64,000 nucleotides of DNA from Bradyrhizobium sp. AZCC 1693 (GTDB lineage: Bacteria; Pseudomonadota; Alphaproteobacteria; Rhizobiales; Xanthobacteraceae), in assembly GCF_036924745.1 (NCBI RefSeq), contig NZ_JAZHSD010000001.1, positions 4,588,001-4,652,000 of the forward strand, in the 5' to 3' direction. Shown here one piece after another: positions 8,257 to 16,247 of this stretch. The translations under genes and the position numbers were made by a program. The notes beneath the pieces were generated by a model. That model was given only the letters and a program-made list of their open reading frames with translations, searched no databases and had not been told where the DNA came from. The first letter of the stretch is position 1, and the number at the start of each line of letters is the position of its first letter.

Positions 8257-11200
8257 ATGCTCGTCGGGTCCCACGCAGAGACTGGGGACGAACGTAAGGC
8301 CGTTGCGGCCCCGCTTCCCCGCATTATCGGCAACGTTCAGACCGCGGCCGGTTTCGGCACCCTCAGGCATGCGACCTGCACGGCCGCTCAAGTCCCGGTC
8401 GGCGATCCTCGAAGCCGGCCTGATGCCGGCAGGTTCGGCATGCTGTGGCTCACAGCACTTACCTTCTCGCTTACGAAGAAGGTCCAGGCCGCCGACCCGA
8501 ACGTCACTTTCCTGGACGACGACAACATCACATACAAGGACCTCGAGCACGGTGCGTTCGAACTCGTGACCAAGGAGGCGGTGCCGCGACGCATCATCGT
8601 CGCGGACCCTGGAGAGACAATCGTCCTAAGCAGGATTGGATCCTCAATCAGCGTAAGCCCGAGCGCGAATACCCGTGCCCGGATGGAGGAGCTGCAGGAA
8701 GCCCAACAGGACGTACTTGCCAACCTCGCGAAAGGATTGGGGCCGGCCGGGTCGAGCACACCTCCCTTCGTCAATCAACTGCCGGCGCAACGAATCAATT
8801 TTATTCAGACCGACACCTCCACAACGCCAAATTTTCTCCCACCGCCGGAGTGGATCAACATCGTAGCTCCCGAGATCGTTTTCGGCAAACTGCCGCCTAT
8901 GCCGCCGACGCTGAACGCAGTGAGCGGGCCGACCGAAATCGACACAGTGGTGTTTGACGCCTTCACCGCAACGAGCGGAACTTTCGTTGCCAGCAGTCCG
9001 CGTAGCGACGCCACGCTCGTCTACAGCATCGGCGGCGGGACCACCGGCATCACGGTGCTGGAAGGGGTGACATACGATATATCCAAGACCGGTCTCTATG
9101 GCACGCTTTTCGTCAACAGCACGACCGGCGCTTACACCTACGTCCCGAACAGTGACGCGATCAATGCGCTGACGGCTCCGACGACCGAAAGCTTCACCGT
9201 CACGGTGTCGGACGGGACGCTCTCGGCCAATCAAACCTTCACAATCACCATCAATGGCGTCAACGATGCGGCCGTCATTTCCGGCACCACGACCGGTGCG
9301 GTAATCGAGGCCAGCGGTGCCGCGCCCGGCATGCCGGCCGCGACCGGCACCCTCACCGATACCGACGTCGACAATACGCCCAACACTTTCACCGCCGTGA
9401 GCTCGCCGACGGCGAGCGCGGGCGGCTACGGCACCTTCACGATCACGGCGGCCGGCGCGTGGACTTACACGCTCAACAACGCCAACAGCACGGTGCAGGC
9501 GCTCAATGTCGGCGACACGCTGACCGACACCTTCACGGTGACCACCATCGACGGCACCGCACAGGTCGTGACGATCACCATCACCGGCGCCAACGACGCA
9601 GCCGTCATCTCCGGCACCACGACCGGCTCCGTGATCGAGACTGGCGCTACCCCTGGCACGCCGACCGCGACCGGTACGCTCACCGATAGCGATGTCGATA
9701 ATACGCCCAACACCTTCACGGCGGTGAGTTCACCGGCGGCGAGCGCGGGCGGCTACGGCACCTTCACGATGACGGCCGCCGGCGTGTGGACCTACATGCT
9801 CGACGATACCAACAGCGTGGTACAGGCGCTCGACGTCGGCGATACGCTGACCGACACCTTCACGGTGACCGCCGTCGACGGCACCGCACAGCAGGTGACG
9901 ATCACCATCCACGGCGCCAGCGACGCGGACCCCAATGATTTCGACTATTTGGCCACGGGGACGGTTGTCATATCTGATCTACCGTTCGTCTATGGCACTC
10001 CCCGAGGCGACAGCATCGCAGGAGGAGGCAACGACGGACAAATCATCTATGGGGGCGCCGGTGATGACACCCTTAACGGTACCGGCAAGGGGGACAACGT
10101 CTACGGTGGCTCCGGCAACGACACTATCAAAGGCAATGACGGGGATGACACGATCTACGGAGGCTCGGGAAGCGATACCATCAACGCCAATAATGGAAAC
10201 GATACCATCATCGGCGGGTTTGGATCGGACCTGCTCACTGGCAGCAATGGAGATGACCGCTTCGTTTATCTGTCCGTAGCAGATTCCAACGCGGCCCAGT
10301 TTGACGTCATCTCCGATTTTAGATCCGGATCTGACAGGATCGACTTGGCGGCCCTCGGCGCACTTGCCTTCCTGGCATTGAATTTCGCAAGCACTTCGGT
10401 GCCGCCACATACCATCGCCTGGATCTATGACAGCGCGGCGAACGAAACCATCGTGTATGTCAATTCGACCGATCAAACCCTGACCATTGGCTCCTCCGGC
10501 CTGCTGGAAATTCATCTGCAGGGGATCGTTAGCGTTGAAGCGTCGGACTTCGTTTACACCTCGGCAACGGCGTCAGCGCCGGTAGTCGGCGAGCCTGTCG
10601 ATCTTGCGCTAATCGCAACGGCGGCAGGCGATGACGAGACCATCGCCACGGCGACCACCACCGAAGCTTCATCCGACTGGACCGTCCGCGACGGCGCGCT
10701 CCTTGCAGACTGGAACTGGACGGTTCGAACGGTCGGCGAGCGCAACAGCTTTGACTTCGCCAGCGACGGCGACGCCCGGACGTATTCGACCGGCTCCACC
10801 AATGATGACGCGGCGATTGCTACTCTAACAAGTGGACCGCCAATCGAAGTGCATCACGGTGACTTCACGACGCCTGTGGAGAAAAACTTCGTGCTGGATC
10901 AGAAGCCGGTGCTCGACACCAAGATCCACGGCGCGAATTTCGCCGCGCTGAACGATTTGGTCATGCCGTCGCAGGTCGTGAAGGACGCCGCGATTGCTGA
11001 CGATGCGCAGCGCAATGCAAATCACGGCGGGCCGCACTCCGGAGCTCCGAAAGTGCACGGAAATGGCGGAGACGACCATCATTCCAATTCAGGCGAAGCG
11101 AACAAGCACGAAACTGCATACAAGCATGGAGCCTCTGATGTGGAGCCAGCAACCGCCTATGCGGCATCTGGCTCAGCAGCTGCCCATCAGCAGGGGCATG

Positions 11201-11463
11201 GAGACTCATTCCACTTCAAGGACGAGATGTCCGGCCCCAAAGCTTCGGATGTCGTCGAGAAGGCTTCGGAGATGGACGCCGTCATAGCCCCGATCAGCCC
11301 CTCCGACAAAACGGCAGCCCCGGACGATCCATCGACGGTTTCGGAGATAGCCCAATTGATCGAACCGTCTCCATCAAAGCATCACCTGTCTGACTATTTC
11401 AATCACGGCGGGGGTCACATCGGGAACGGCCATGCCCATGCGGCGCTCGACCTGATTGTGTGA
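8257..11463 (+). CDS. VCBS/RTX repeat protein, probable type I-secreted adhesin
   Basis: The product is 1068 residues with no ordinary N-terminal signal peptide. Residues 20-50 look like the opening strands of a FecR domain, then a hydrophobic stretch (FGMLWLTALTF) and a conserved DDDNITYKDLEHGAFEL block. A cadherin-like unit (about 212-335) precedes two VCBS units (336-445, 446-554). A glycine/aspartate-rich RTX calcium-binding block (about 578-668, GGXGXD nonapeptides) runs into a serralysin-type C-terminal domain (ISDFRSGSDRIDL). A His-rich region and a short C-terminus, DLIV, follow. RTX repeats plus a hydrophobic C-terminal end suggest type I secretion; no transporter genes are in the window. 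The ATG 8257 start has a GGGGG site 8 bases upstream and is conserved in copy 2. Confidence 0.85.
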   Translation: MLVGSHAETGDERKAVAAPLPRIIGNVQTAAGFGTLRHATCTAAQVPVGDPRSRPDAGRFGMLWLTALTFSLTKKVQAADPNVTFLDDDNITYKDLEHGAFELVTKEAVPRRIIVADPGETIVLSRIGSSISVSPSANTRARMEELQEAQQDVLANLAKGLGPAGSSTPPFVNQLPAQRINFIQTDTSTTPNFLPPPEWINIVAPEIVFGKLPPMPPTLNAVSGPTEIDTVVFDAFTATSGTFVASSPRSDATLVYSIGGGTTGITVLEGVTYDISKTGLYGTLFVNSTTGAYTYVPNSDAINALTAPTTESFTVTVSDGTLSANQTFTITINGVNDAAVISGTTTGAVIEASGAAPGMPAATGTLTDTDVDNTPNTFTAVSSPTASAGGYGTFTITAAGAWTYTLNNANSTVQALNVGDTLTDTFTVTTIDGTAQVVTITITGANDAAVISGTTTGSVIETGATPGTPTATGTLTDSDVDNTPNTFTAVSSPAASAGGYGTFTMTAAGVWTYMLDDTNSVVQALDVGDTLTDTFTVTAVDGTAQQVTITIHGASDADPNDFDYLATGTVVISDLPFVYGTPRGDSIAGGGNDGQIIYGGAGDDTLNGTGKGDNVYGGSGNDTIKGNDGDDTIYGGSGSDTINANNGNDTIIGGFGSDLLTGSNGDDRFVYLSVADSNAAQFDVISDFRSGSDRIDLAALGALAFLALNFASTSVPPHTIAWIYDSAANETIVYVNSTDQTLTIGSSGLLEIHLQGIVSVEASDFVYTSATASAPVVGEPVDLALIATAAGDDETIATATTTEASSDWTVRDGALLADWNWTVRTVGERNSFDFASDGDARTYSTGSTNDDAAIATLTSGPPIEVHHGDFTTPVEKNFVLDQKPVLDTKIHGANFAALNDLVMPSQVVKDAAIADDAQRNANHGGPHSGAPKVHGNGGDDHHSNSGEANKHETAYKHGASDVEPATAYAASGSAAAHQQGHGDSFHFKDEMSGPKASDVVEKASEMDAVIAPISPSDKTAAPDDPSTVSEIAQLIEPSPSKHHLSDYFNHGGGHIGNGHAHAALDLIV
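9262..9918 (+). repeat. two tandem VCBS-repeat units in VCBS gene 1
   Basis: Two coding repeats of 330 bp (9262-9591) and 327 bp (9592-9918) each begin with NDAAVISGTTTG, or AND for the second, and contain GYGTFT, WTYTL and VQAL..GDTLTDTFTV. They are highly similar at DNA level, so they can recombine and change number. Neither contains a cysteine. Confidence 0.85.
9988..10260 (+). repeat. RTX nonapeptide repeat block
   Basis: Coding repeats of the GGxGxDxxx type (for example YGGAGDDTL, YGGSGNDTI, YGGSGSDTI, IGGFGSDLL) form a calcium-binding beta-roll within VCBS protein 1. The block is absent from the paralogue encoded at 11818-14058. Confidence 0.85.
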
Positions 11464-11514
11464 CGGAGCTGCGCTGATTTTCCAGCACTGCCACTTTCGC
11501 GTCGCGCGAGTGGC

Positions 11515-11577
11515 CTACTTCGCTTCACTTGCCTTGATTCCCGAGCTTTCAATGAGCTTGGCTTCGCGCGGCAGATC
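11515..11577 (-). pseudogene. 3'-terminal relic of tctC
   Basis: Read on the minus strand, this stretch encodes DLPREAKLIESSGIKASEAK followed by a TAG stop. The intact TctC at 14109-15101 ends DLPRVAKLVESSGIKASEAK, so 18 of 20 residues agree. Similarity ends beyond the aspartate codon. The relic shows that the duplicated unit ended inside tctC, and so explains how two VCBS genes came to lie in tandem. Confidence 0.8.
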
Positions 11578-11634
11578 GACAGTGCGGCGGCCGTCGATTC
11601 GAAGTCCGGACCGGTTGGCTCAAGCCTTCTTGCG

Positions 11635-11659
11635 CTCAAAAGGGACTACTTCTTTTGAG
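11635..11659. promoter_or_regulatory. inverted repeat upstream of VCBS gene 2
   Basis: Perfect arms CTCAAAAG (11635-11642) and CTTTTGAG (11652-11659) flank a nine-base loop. It lies at the left edge of copy 2 and corresponds to the imperfect palindrome at 8075-8098. The function, operator or terminator, is not decided by the sequence. Confidence 0.4.
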
Positions 11660-11817
11660 CCTAAAGCCTAACGCCCATGGATTGGGGTAACTTGGGATCA
11701 GGAGGTTCTCGGCGGCCTGCCCTCGGCTGGCGGCGCCGGATTATTTTGACCGCATGGGCTGGGCAAAGCCAGACCACGAAAAATCGCACGGGGTAAGTGG
11801 CAGGCGGGGTTGGAGCC

Positions 11818-14058
11818 ATGCTCGTCGAGTCCCACGCCGAGACTGGGGACGAACGGAAGGCCGCTGCGGCCCCGCTTCCCCACACTATCGGCAACGTTCG
11901 GACCGCCGCCAGTTCCGCCACTCTCAGGCGCGCGACCTGCATTTCCGCTCAAGTCACGCTCGACGATCCTCGAAGCCGCGTTCATGCCGGCGGGTTCGGC
12001 ATGCTGTGGCTCACAGCCCTGACCTTCGCGCTTGGGAAACAGGCCCAGGCCGCCGAGCCCAACGTCACACTCCTGGACGACGGCAACATCACATACAAGG
12101 ATCTCGAGCACGGCGCGTTCGAGCTGATCACCAAGGAAGTGATCCCTCGACGCTTCCTCGTCGAGGATCCCGGACAGACCATTATCCTGCGGTCGCAAGG
12201 GTCCTCGATCAGCGTGAGTCAGGCCACAAACTCCGCTGCGCGAATGGCCGAATTGCAGGCAGCCCAGCAGGAAGCGCTCGCCATCTTCGAAAAAGGACTG
12301 GGGTCGACGGGATCGAGCACGCCTCCTCCGCTCGAACGGCTACCCGTGGAACCGATCAATTTCATTCAGATTGATAATTCTTCCCCAGAGCGGGAATTGC
12401 CTGCGTTGCCCGGGTCGATCTTGGCCCCGGTCCCGGAGACCATTTTCGGAAAGCTGCCGCCTCCACCGCCAACGCCGCCGACGCTGAATGCGGTAATCGG
12501 GCCGACTGAAATCGACACGACGGTCTTCGACCTCTTCACCGCGACAAGCGGCACTTTCCTTGCCAGCAGCCCCAACAGCGGCGCGACGCTTACCTTCGGC
12601 ATCAGCGGGGGAACCGCCGGCAGCACCGTCATCGATGGCGTAACCTACGATGTGTCAAGGGCTGGTCCCTACGGCACGCTTTACGTCGATAGCACGACCG
12701 GCGCCTATACGTTCGTTCCGGATAATGACGCGATCAATGCGCTTATTGAGCCGACCGCCACGGATTTCACGATCACCGTATCCGACGGGACGCTCTCGGC
12801 CGCTCAACCCTTTACGATCGCCATCAACGGCACCAACGACGCGGCCGTCATCTCCGGCGCCACCAATGGCACGGCGATCGAGGCCAGTGGCGTCGCCAAC
12901 GCCGCGCTGGGCGCGCTGAGCGCCAGCGGGACGCTCACCAGCACCGACGTCGATGACGCGCCCAACACCTTCGCGGCGGTCGGCACACCGACCGAGAGCG
13001 CGCGCGGCTTTGGCACCTTCACGATGACGACGGCCGGCGTATGGACCTACACGGTCAACGATGCCAACAGCGCGGTGCAGGCACTCAATGTCGGCGACAA
13101 GCTGACCGACTCCTTCACGGTGACCACCATCGACGGCACCCCACAGACGGTGACAGTCACCATCAACGGCACCAACGATGCAGCAGTCATTTCCGGCGCC
13201 ACGACCGGCTCCGTGACCGAGGACGGTGGCACCAAGTGCGACCCGCCGACCGCGACCGGGACGCTCACCGCTACCGACGTCGACAACGCGCCCGGTTTTA
13301 CGGCGGTCAATTGCCCGACGGCCAGCGATGCCGGCTATGGCACCTTCACGATGACGTCGGACGGCGTGTGGACCTACACGCTCGACGACGGCAATTGCGC
13401 GGTGCAGGCACTTAATGTTGGAGACAAGCTGATTGACTGCTTTACGGTGACCACCATCGACGGGACCCCGCAGGTGGTGAAGATCACCATCAACGGCGCC
13501 AACGACGCCGCCGTCATTTGTGGCGCGACGACCGGCTCAGTGACCGAGGCTGGCGCTTGCACATACGGTACGCCGATCGCGACCGGCGCGCTTACCGATA
13601 CCGACGTCGACAACACGCCCAACACGTTCACGGCAGTATGCGCGCCGAAGGCAAGCGAAAGCGGCTATGGCACCTTCACGATGACGGCGGATGGCGTCTG
13701 GACCTACACGCTCGACAACGCCAATTGCGAAGTGCAGGCGCTCAACGACTGCGACACGCTGACCGACTGCTTCAAGGTGACCACCATCGACGGCACCGCA
13801 CAGGTGGTGACAATCACCATCAACGGCGCCGACGACACGTTCCACTTCAAGGACGAGATATCCGACGTCAGAACTTCGGATGTCATCGACCTTGCAGAGG
13901 ACATCCCGGCGTCGATCAGCTCCGCCGAAAACGCCGCAGCAACCAGCGCACCGCCAGCGATTTCAGAGGCAGCCCAACCGATCGAGCTGTCTGCACAATG
14001 GTGGAATCAGCCGGGTAACGCTGTCACGACCCACGCGACGCACGACCTGATCGTGTGA
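11818..14058 (+). CDS. cysteine-rich VCBS repeat protein, paralogue of VCBS protein 1
   Basis: The product is 746 residues. The start at 11818 matches the position of the start used in gene 1 (both begin MLV.SHAETGDERKA). The N-terminus again carries a clipped FecR start, the FGMLWLTALTF stretch and the NITYKDLEHGAFEL block. A cadherin-like unit and three VCBS units (residues 340-452, 453-561, 562-671) follow, then a short tail with FHFKDEIS and the same DLIV terminus as paralogue 1. The RTX and serralysin-like regions are absent. Units 2 and 3 and their boundary hold ten cysteines (474, 499, 527, 541, 568, 581, 608, 637, 645, 651) where paralogue 1 mostly has Ser, Thr or Gly. It is probably exported, by a route not shown here. 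Confidence 0.82.
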   Translation: MLVESHAETGDERKAAAAPLPHTIGNVRTAASSATLRRATCISAQVTLDDPRSRVHAGGFGMLWLTALTFALGKQAQAAEPNVTLLDDGNITYKDLEHGAFELITKEVIPRRFLVEDPGQTIILRSQGSSISVSQATNSAARMAELQAAQQEALAIFEKGLGSTGSSTPPPLERLPVEPINFIQIDNSSPERELPALPGSILAPVPETIFGKLPPPPPTPPTLNAVIGPTEIDTTVFDLFTATSGTFLASSPNSGATLTFGISGGTAGSTVIDGVTYDVSRAGPYGTLYVDSTTGAYTFVPDNDAINALIEPTATDFTITVSDGTLSAAQPFTIAINGTNDAAVISGATNGTAIEASGVANAALGALSASGTLTSTDVDDAPNTFAAVGTPTESARGFGTFTMTTAGVWTYTVNDANSAVQALNVGDKLTDSFTVTTIDGTPQTVTVTINGTNDAAVISGATTGSVTEDGGTKCDPPTATGTLTATDVDNAPGFTAVNCPTASDAGYGTFTMTSDGVWTYTLDDGNCAVQALNVGDKLIDCFTVTTIDGTPQVVKITINGANDAAVICGATTGSVTEAGACTYGTPIATGALTDTDVDNTPNTFTAVCAPKASESGYGTFTMTADGVWTYTLDNANCEVQALNDCDTLTDCFKVTTIDGTAQVVTITINGADDTFHFKDEISDVRTSDVIDLAEDIPASISSAENAAATSAPPAISEAAQPIELSAQWWNQPGNAVTTHATHDLIV
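12835..13830 (+). repeat. three tandem VCBS-repeat units in VCBS gene 2
   Basis: The units span 12835-13173 (339 bp), 13174-13500 (327 bp) and 13501-13830 (330 bp). Unit 1 is cysteine-free, whereas units 2 and 3 carry ten cysteine codons, several at equivalent positions (DGNC/NANC, DCF/DCF). The repeats are alignable with those of gene 1. Confidence 0.85.
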
Positions 14059-14108
14059 CGGAGCTGCGCCGGTTCCAGCGCAGCCGTTCCACGCCGCACG
14101 AGCCGCCC

Positions 14109-15101
14109 TTACTTCGCTTCGCTCGCCTTGATCCCCGAGCTTTCAACGAGCTTGGCCACCCGTGGCAGGTCGGCGGCGAACAGGCGTGCATGCGCCTCAG
14201 GCGTCAACTCGTTGTCGGGGAATGGCAGGGTTCCAAGTTGCTTCAGCTTCTCCAGCAGCTCTGGCTCAGCCAGCGCCGCGCGGAGCGCCGAGTTCAGCGC
14301 ATTGATGGTCTCCTTGGGCGTGCCCTTTGCCACGTAGAGCCCATGCCACATCGAGTAGCTGACCTCGGGCATGCCGAGCTCGGCGGTGGTCGGCACGTCC
14401 TTCAATTGCTCAAGACGTTGTGGCGAGGTGATAGCGATGCCGTGAAGCGTTCCGGCCTGAATCTGCGGCAGCGCGTTGGTCACCTGATCCCACAGAAGAT
14501 CGATCTGCCCCGCCAGGAGATCGCCGATTGCGGGGGCTGATCCGCGATAAGCCACGACCGTCGGTTTGAAACCGAGCACATTGCCCATCATCACGGCGCA
14601 CAAATGACTGTTGGTCCCGAGACCGCCATGCGCGAAGTTTGCCTTGTCACCCTGCGCCTTGATCCAGTCCACAAAATCCTTCGGTGCCGCGCCGGGGATC
14701 GACTTGCGGCCAATCAGGACCATTGGCGCGTTGTTGACGAGGCCGACCGCCTCAAACGCCGTTTTGGTATCGTAGCGCAGGTTGATGAACAGGCTGGGCG
14801 CCGCGAGCAGCGCGACGTGGTTGATCAGGACCGTCGAACCATCAGGCGCCGACCGGGCGACGCGATCATTGGCCAGCGTGCTGCCGCCTCCGACCACGTT
14901 CTCGATGATGACGGTCTGGCCGAGCGTGCGCGACATCCGCTCGCCGATGAGGCGTGCGACGGTATCCGTGCCGCCGCCGGCCGCAAACGGGACCACCAGC
15001 GTCACCGTTTTCGGGGTCGATTGCGCATGGGCCTGCGGCGCAAGCGCCGCAATCAGGAAACCAAGGCCCATGAGGGCGCTTCTAGAGGGAAGATTGATCA
15101 C
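14109..15101 (-). CDS. tctC: Bug/TctC-family tripartite tricarboxylate receptor
   Basis: The product is 330 residues. A GTG start at 15101 is supported by a GGAGGA site and produces a signal peptide (LIAALAPQAHAQ). The mature part has the TctC/Bug signature: VTLVVPFAAGGGTDTVARL near the N-terminus and the IGDLLAGQIDLLWDQ region later. These proteins bind carboxylates or related small solutes in the periplasm; the ligand here is unknown. No tctA or tctB permease gene is adjacent, so it is an orphan receptor, common in this family. It is divergent from dgoK-dgoA with 219 bases between, so a sugar-acid ligand is possible but not shown. Its 3' end is part of the segmental duplication to its left. 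Confidence 0.88.
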   Translation of the reverse strand: MINLPSRSALMGLGFLIAALAPQAHAQSTPKTVTLVVPFAAGGGTDTVARLIGERMSRTLGQTVIIENVVGGGSTLANDRVARSAPDGSTVLINHVALLAAPSLFINLRYDTKTAFEAVGLVNNAPMVLIGRKSIPGAAPKDFVDWIKAQGDKANFAHGGLGTNSHLCAVMMGNVLGFKPTVVAYRGSAPAIGDLLAGQIDLLWDQVTNALPQIQAGTLHGIAITSPQRLEQLKDVPTTAELGMPEVSYSMWHGLYVAKGTPKETINALNSALRAALAEPELLEKLKQLGTLPFPDNELTPEAHARLFAADLPRVAKLVESSGIKASEAK

Positions 15102-15320
15102 GGTGGCGTCCTCCAAAGTATTTATTTTTGTTGTTATGCCGCATTGTTGCGGACGTGCGCGCGTTGGCGAGACCGCGCCGCGGAAAACAGCGGGCATCGC
15201 ATGACGGCGGATCATGCTGATTGCAGCGCTGCAAATCAATTACAAAGCGAGCGTAGCTCGCCGGCAGACCGGCGTGATACCATGTCCCCAAGGCGCGGAT
15301 GGCATCGGAACGGAGTTGAA

Positions 15321-16235
15321 ATGAGCGAGGCTGCATATGTCGCGGTCGACTGGGGCACGAGCAGTTTCCGGCTTTGGCTCGTCGACCGGGCCGGCAACGT
15401 GCTGGGAGAACGGCGCAGCCACGAGGGCATGATGGCGGCAGGCAAGCTCGACTTCGCGACCGTGCTGCGATCGCATCTGGAAGCCGTAGGCGCCGCCCCC
15501 GGGTTGCCCGTTGTCGTCTGCGGCATGGCCGGCGCCCGAGGCGGGTGGGTTGAAGCCGGATATGTCGACACGCCGGCGCGGCTCGCATCGATCCTGAAGC
15601 ATGCGGTGCCGGTGCCGGGACAGAACCGAGACATCCGCATCCTCCCGGGAATCGCGCAGCGAGACCGCAACGCGCCGGATGTCATGCGGGGCGAGGAAAC
15701 GCAGTTGCTCGGTGCGCTGGGCATGGACGCGACTGGCGATGCGGTCGTCTGCATGCCAGGCACGCATTCGAAGTGGGTCAGGGTCAGTGGTGGGACCGTC
15801 CTCCGCTTCGCCACGTTCATGACGGGCGAGCTGTTCGACGTCATCTCACGAGAGACGATCCTGTCCCACGCGGTGACCGGCGCCGATGAGGCGGAAAATA
15901 TCGACGCCTTCAGGTCGGCGGTCATTGCCGCGTTCAAGACGCCTTCGTTGGCCGCCAATCTTTTGTTCCAGGTGCGATCGGGTCAACTCCTCTACGGCGG
16001 CACGCCATCCTCGGCCCGCGAAAAAATATCCGGTACTCTGATTGGTCTCGAATTGGCGGCGGGACTTGCCGGAGACGTACCGAGGAGCGGCATCACGCTG
16101 GTGGCGTCAGGACGGCTCCAGACGCTTTATCAGTTGGCGTTTGACACGGTCTCCGTTCCTGTCCGATCAATCGGCGCTGAGGATGCGGTCCGTCGCGGCC
16201 TTTCGATGGCCGCGGAATCCATTTGGAACGTATAG
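15321..16235 (+). CDS. dgoK: 2-dehydro-3-deoxygalactonokinase
   Basis: The product is 304 residues, as usual for DgoK. The N-terminal phosphate-binding motif VAVDWGTSSFRLWLVD is clear, as are CGMAGARGGW and PGTHSKWV in the catalytic core. DgoK phosphorylates 2-keto-3-deoxygalactonate at C6 using ATP, in the cytoplasmic De Ley-Doudoroff route for galactose or galactonate. The ATG 15321 has a GGAG site. The gene is followed after 12 bases by the aldolase gene that uses its product, so they form an operon. The dehydrogenase and dehydratase genes of the pathway are not adjacent. Confidence 0.9.
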   Translation: MSEAAYVAVDWGTSSFRLWLVDRAGNVLGERRSHEGMMAAGKLDFATVLRSHLEAVGAAPGLPVVVCGMAGARGGWVEAGYVDTPARLASILKHAVPVPGQNRDIRILPGIAQRDRNAPDVMRGEETQLLGALGMDATGDAVVCMPGTHSKWVRVSGGTVLRFATFMTGELFDVISRETILSHAVTGADEAENIDAFRSAVIAAFKTPSLAANLLFQVRSGQLLYGGTPSSAREKISGTLIGLELAAGLAGDVPRSGITLVASGRLQTLYQLAFDTVSVPVRSIGAEDAVRRGLSMAAESIWNV

Positions 16236-16247
16236 AGGATCAGACGA

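Larger units (their letters stand above)
8075..11577. repeat. tandem segmental duplication, copy 1
   Basis: This copy contains the leader, VCBS gene 1 and, past its stop, a 63-base relic of the 3' end of tctC. The same order (leader, VCBS gene, tctC end) occurs in copy 2. The phrase GTGTGACGGAGCTGCGC directly after the VCBS coding end is identical in both copies. The two copies have diverged in length because copy 1 keeps an RTX block that copy 2 lacks. Confidence 0.75.
11464..11817. promoter_or_regulatory. intergenic region with tctC relic and duplicated leader
   Basis: This 354-bp gap holds the 3' relic of tctC (11515-11577), a short stretch without recognised features (11578-11634), and then the duplicated leader of VCBS gene 2. 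The leader starts with an inverted repeat at 11635-11659 and parallels the region in front of gene 1. No additional gene is supported here. Confidence 0.6.
11635..14171. repeat. tandem segmental duplication, copy 2
   Basis: This copy holds the leader, VCBS gene 2 and the 3' end of the intact tctC gene, in the same order and orientation as copy 1. It starts at the inverted repeat and is followed without interruption by the remainder of tctC. Copy 2 has lost, or never had, the RTX block and has one extra VCBS unit. Confidence 0.75.

Noticed and set aside
8107..8550. Minus-strand reading frame across the VCBS gene 1 leader, repeated at 11661-12198
   Set aside because: The two frames differ by shifts, overlap the plus-strand coding start and have no ribosome site; conservation is explained by the duplicated leader.
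9262..13830. Regular DNA repeats that might be taken for a CRISPR array
   Set aside because: The 327-339-bp units are in-frame VCBS protein repeats with no short direct repeats separated by unique spacers.
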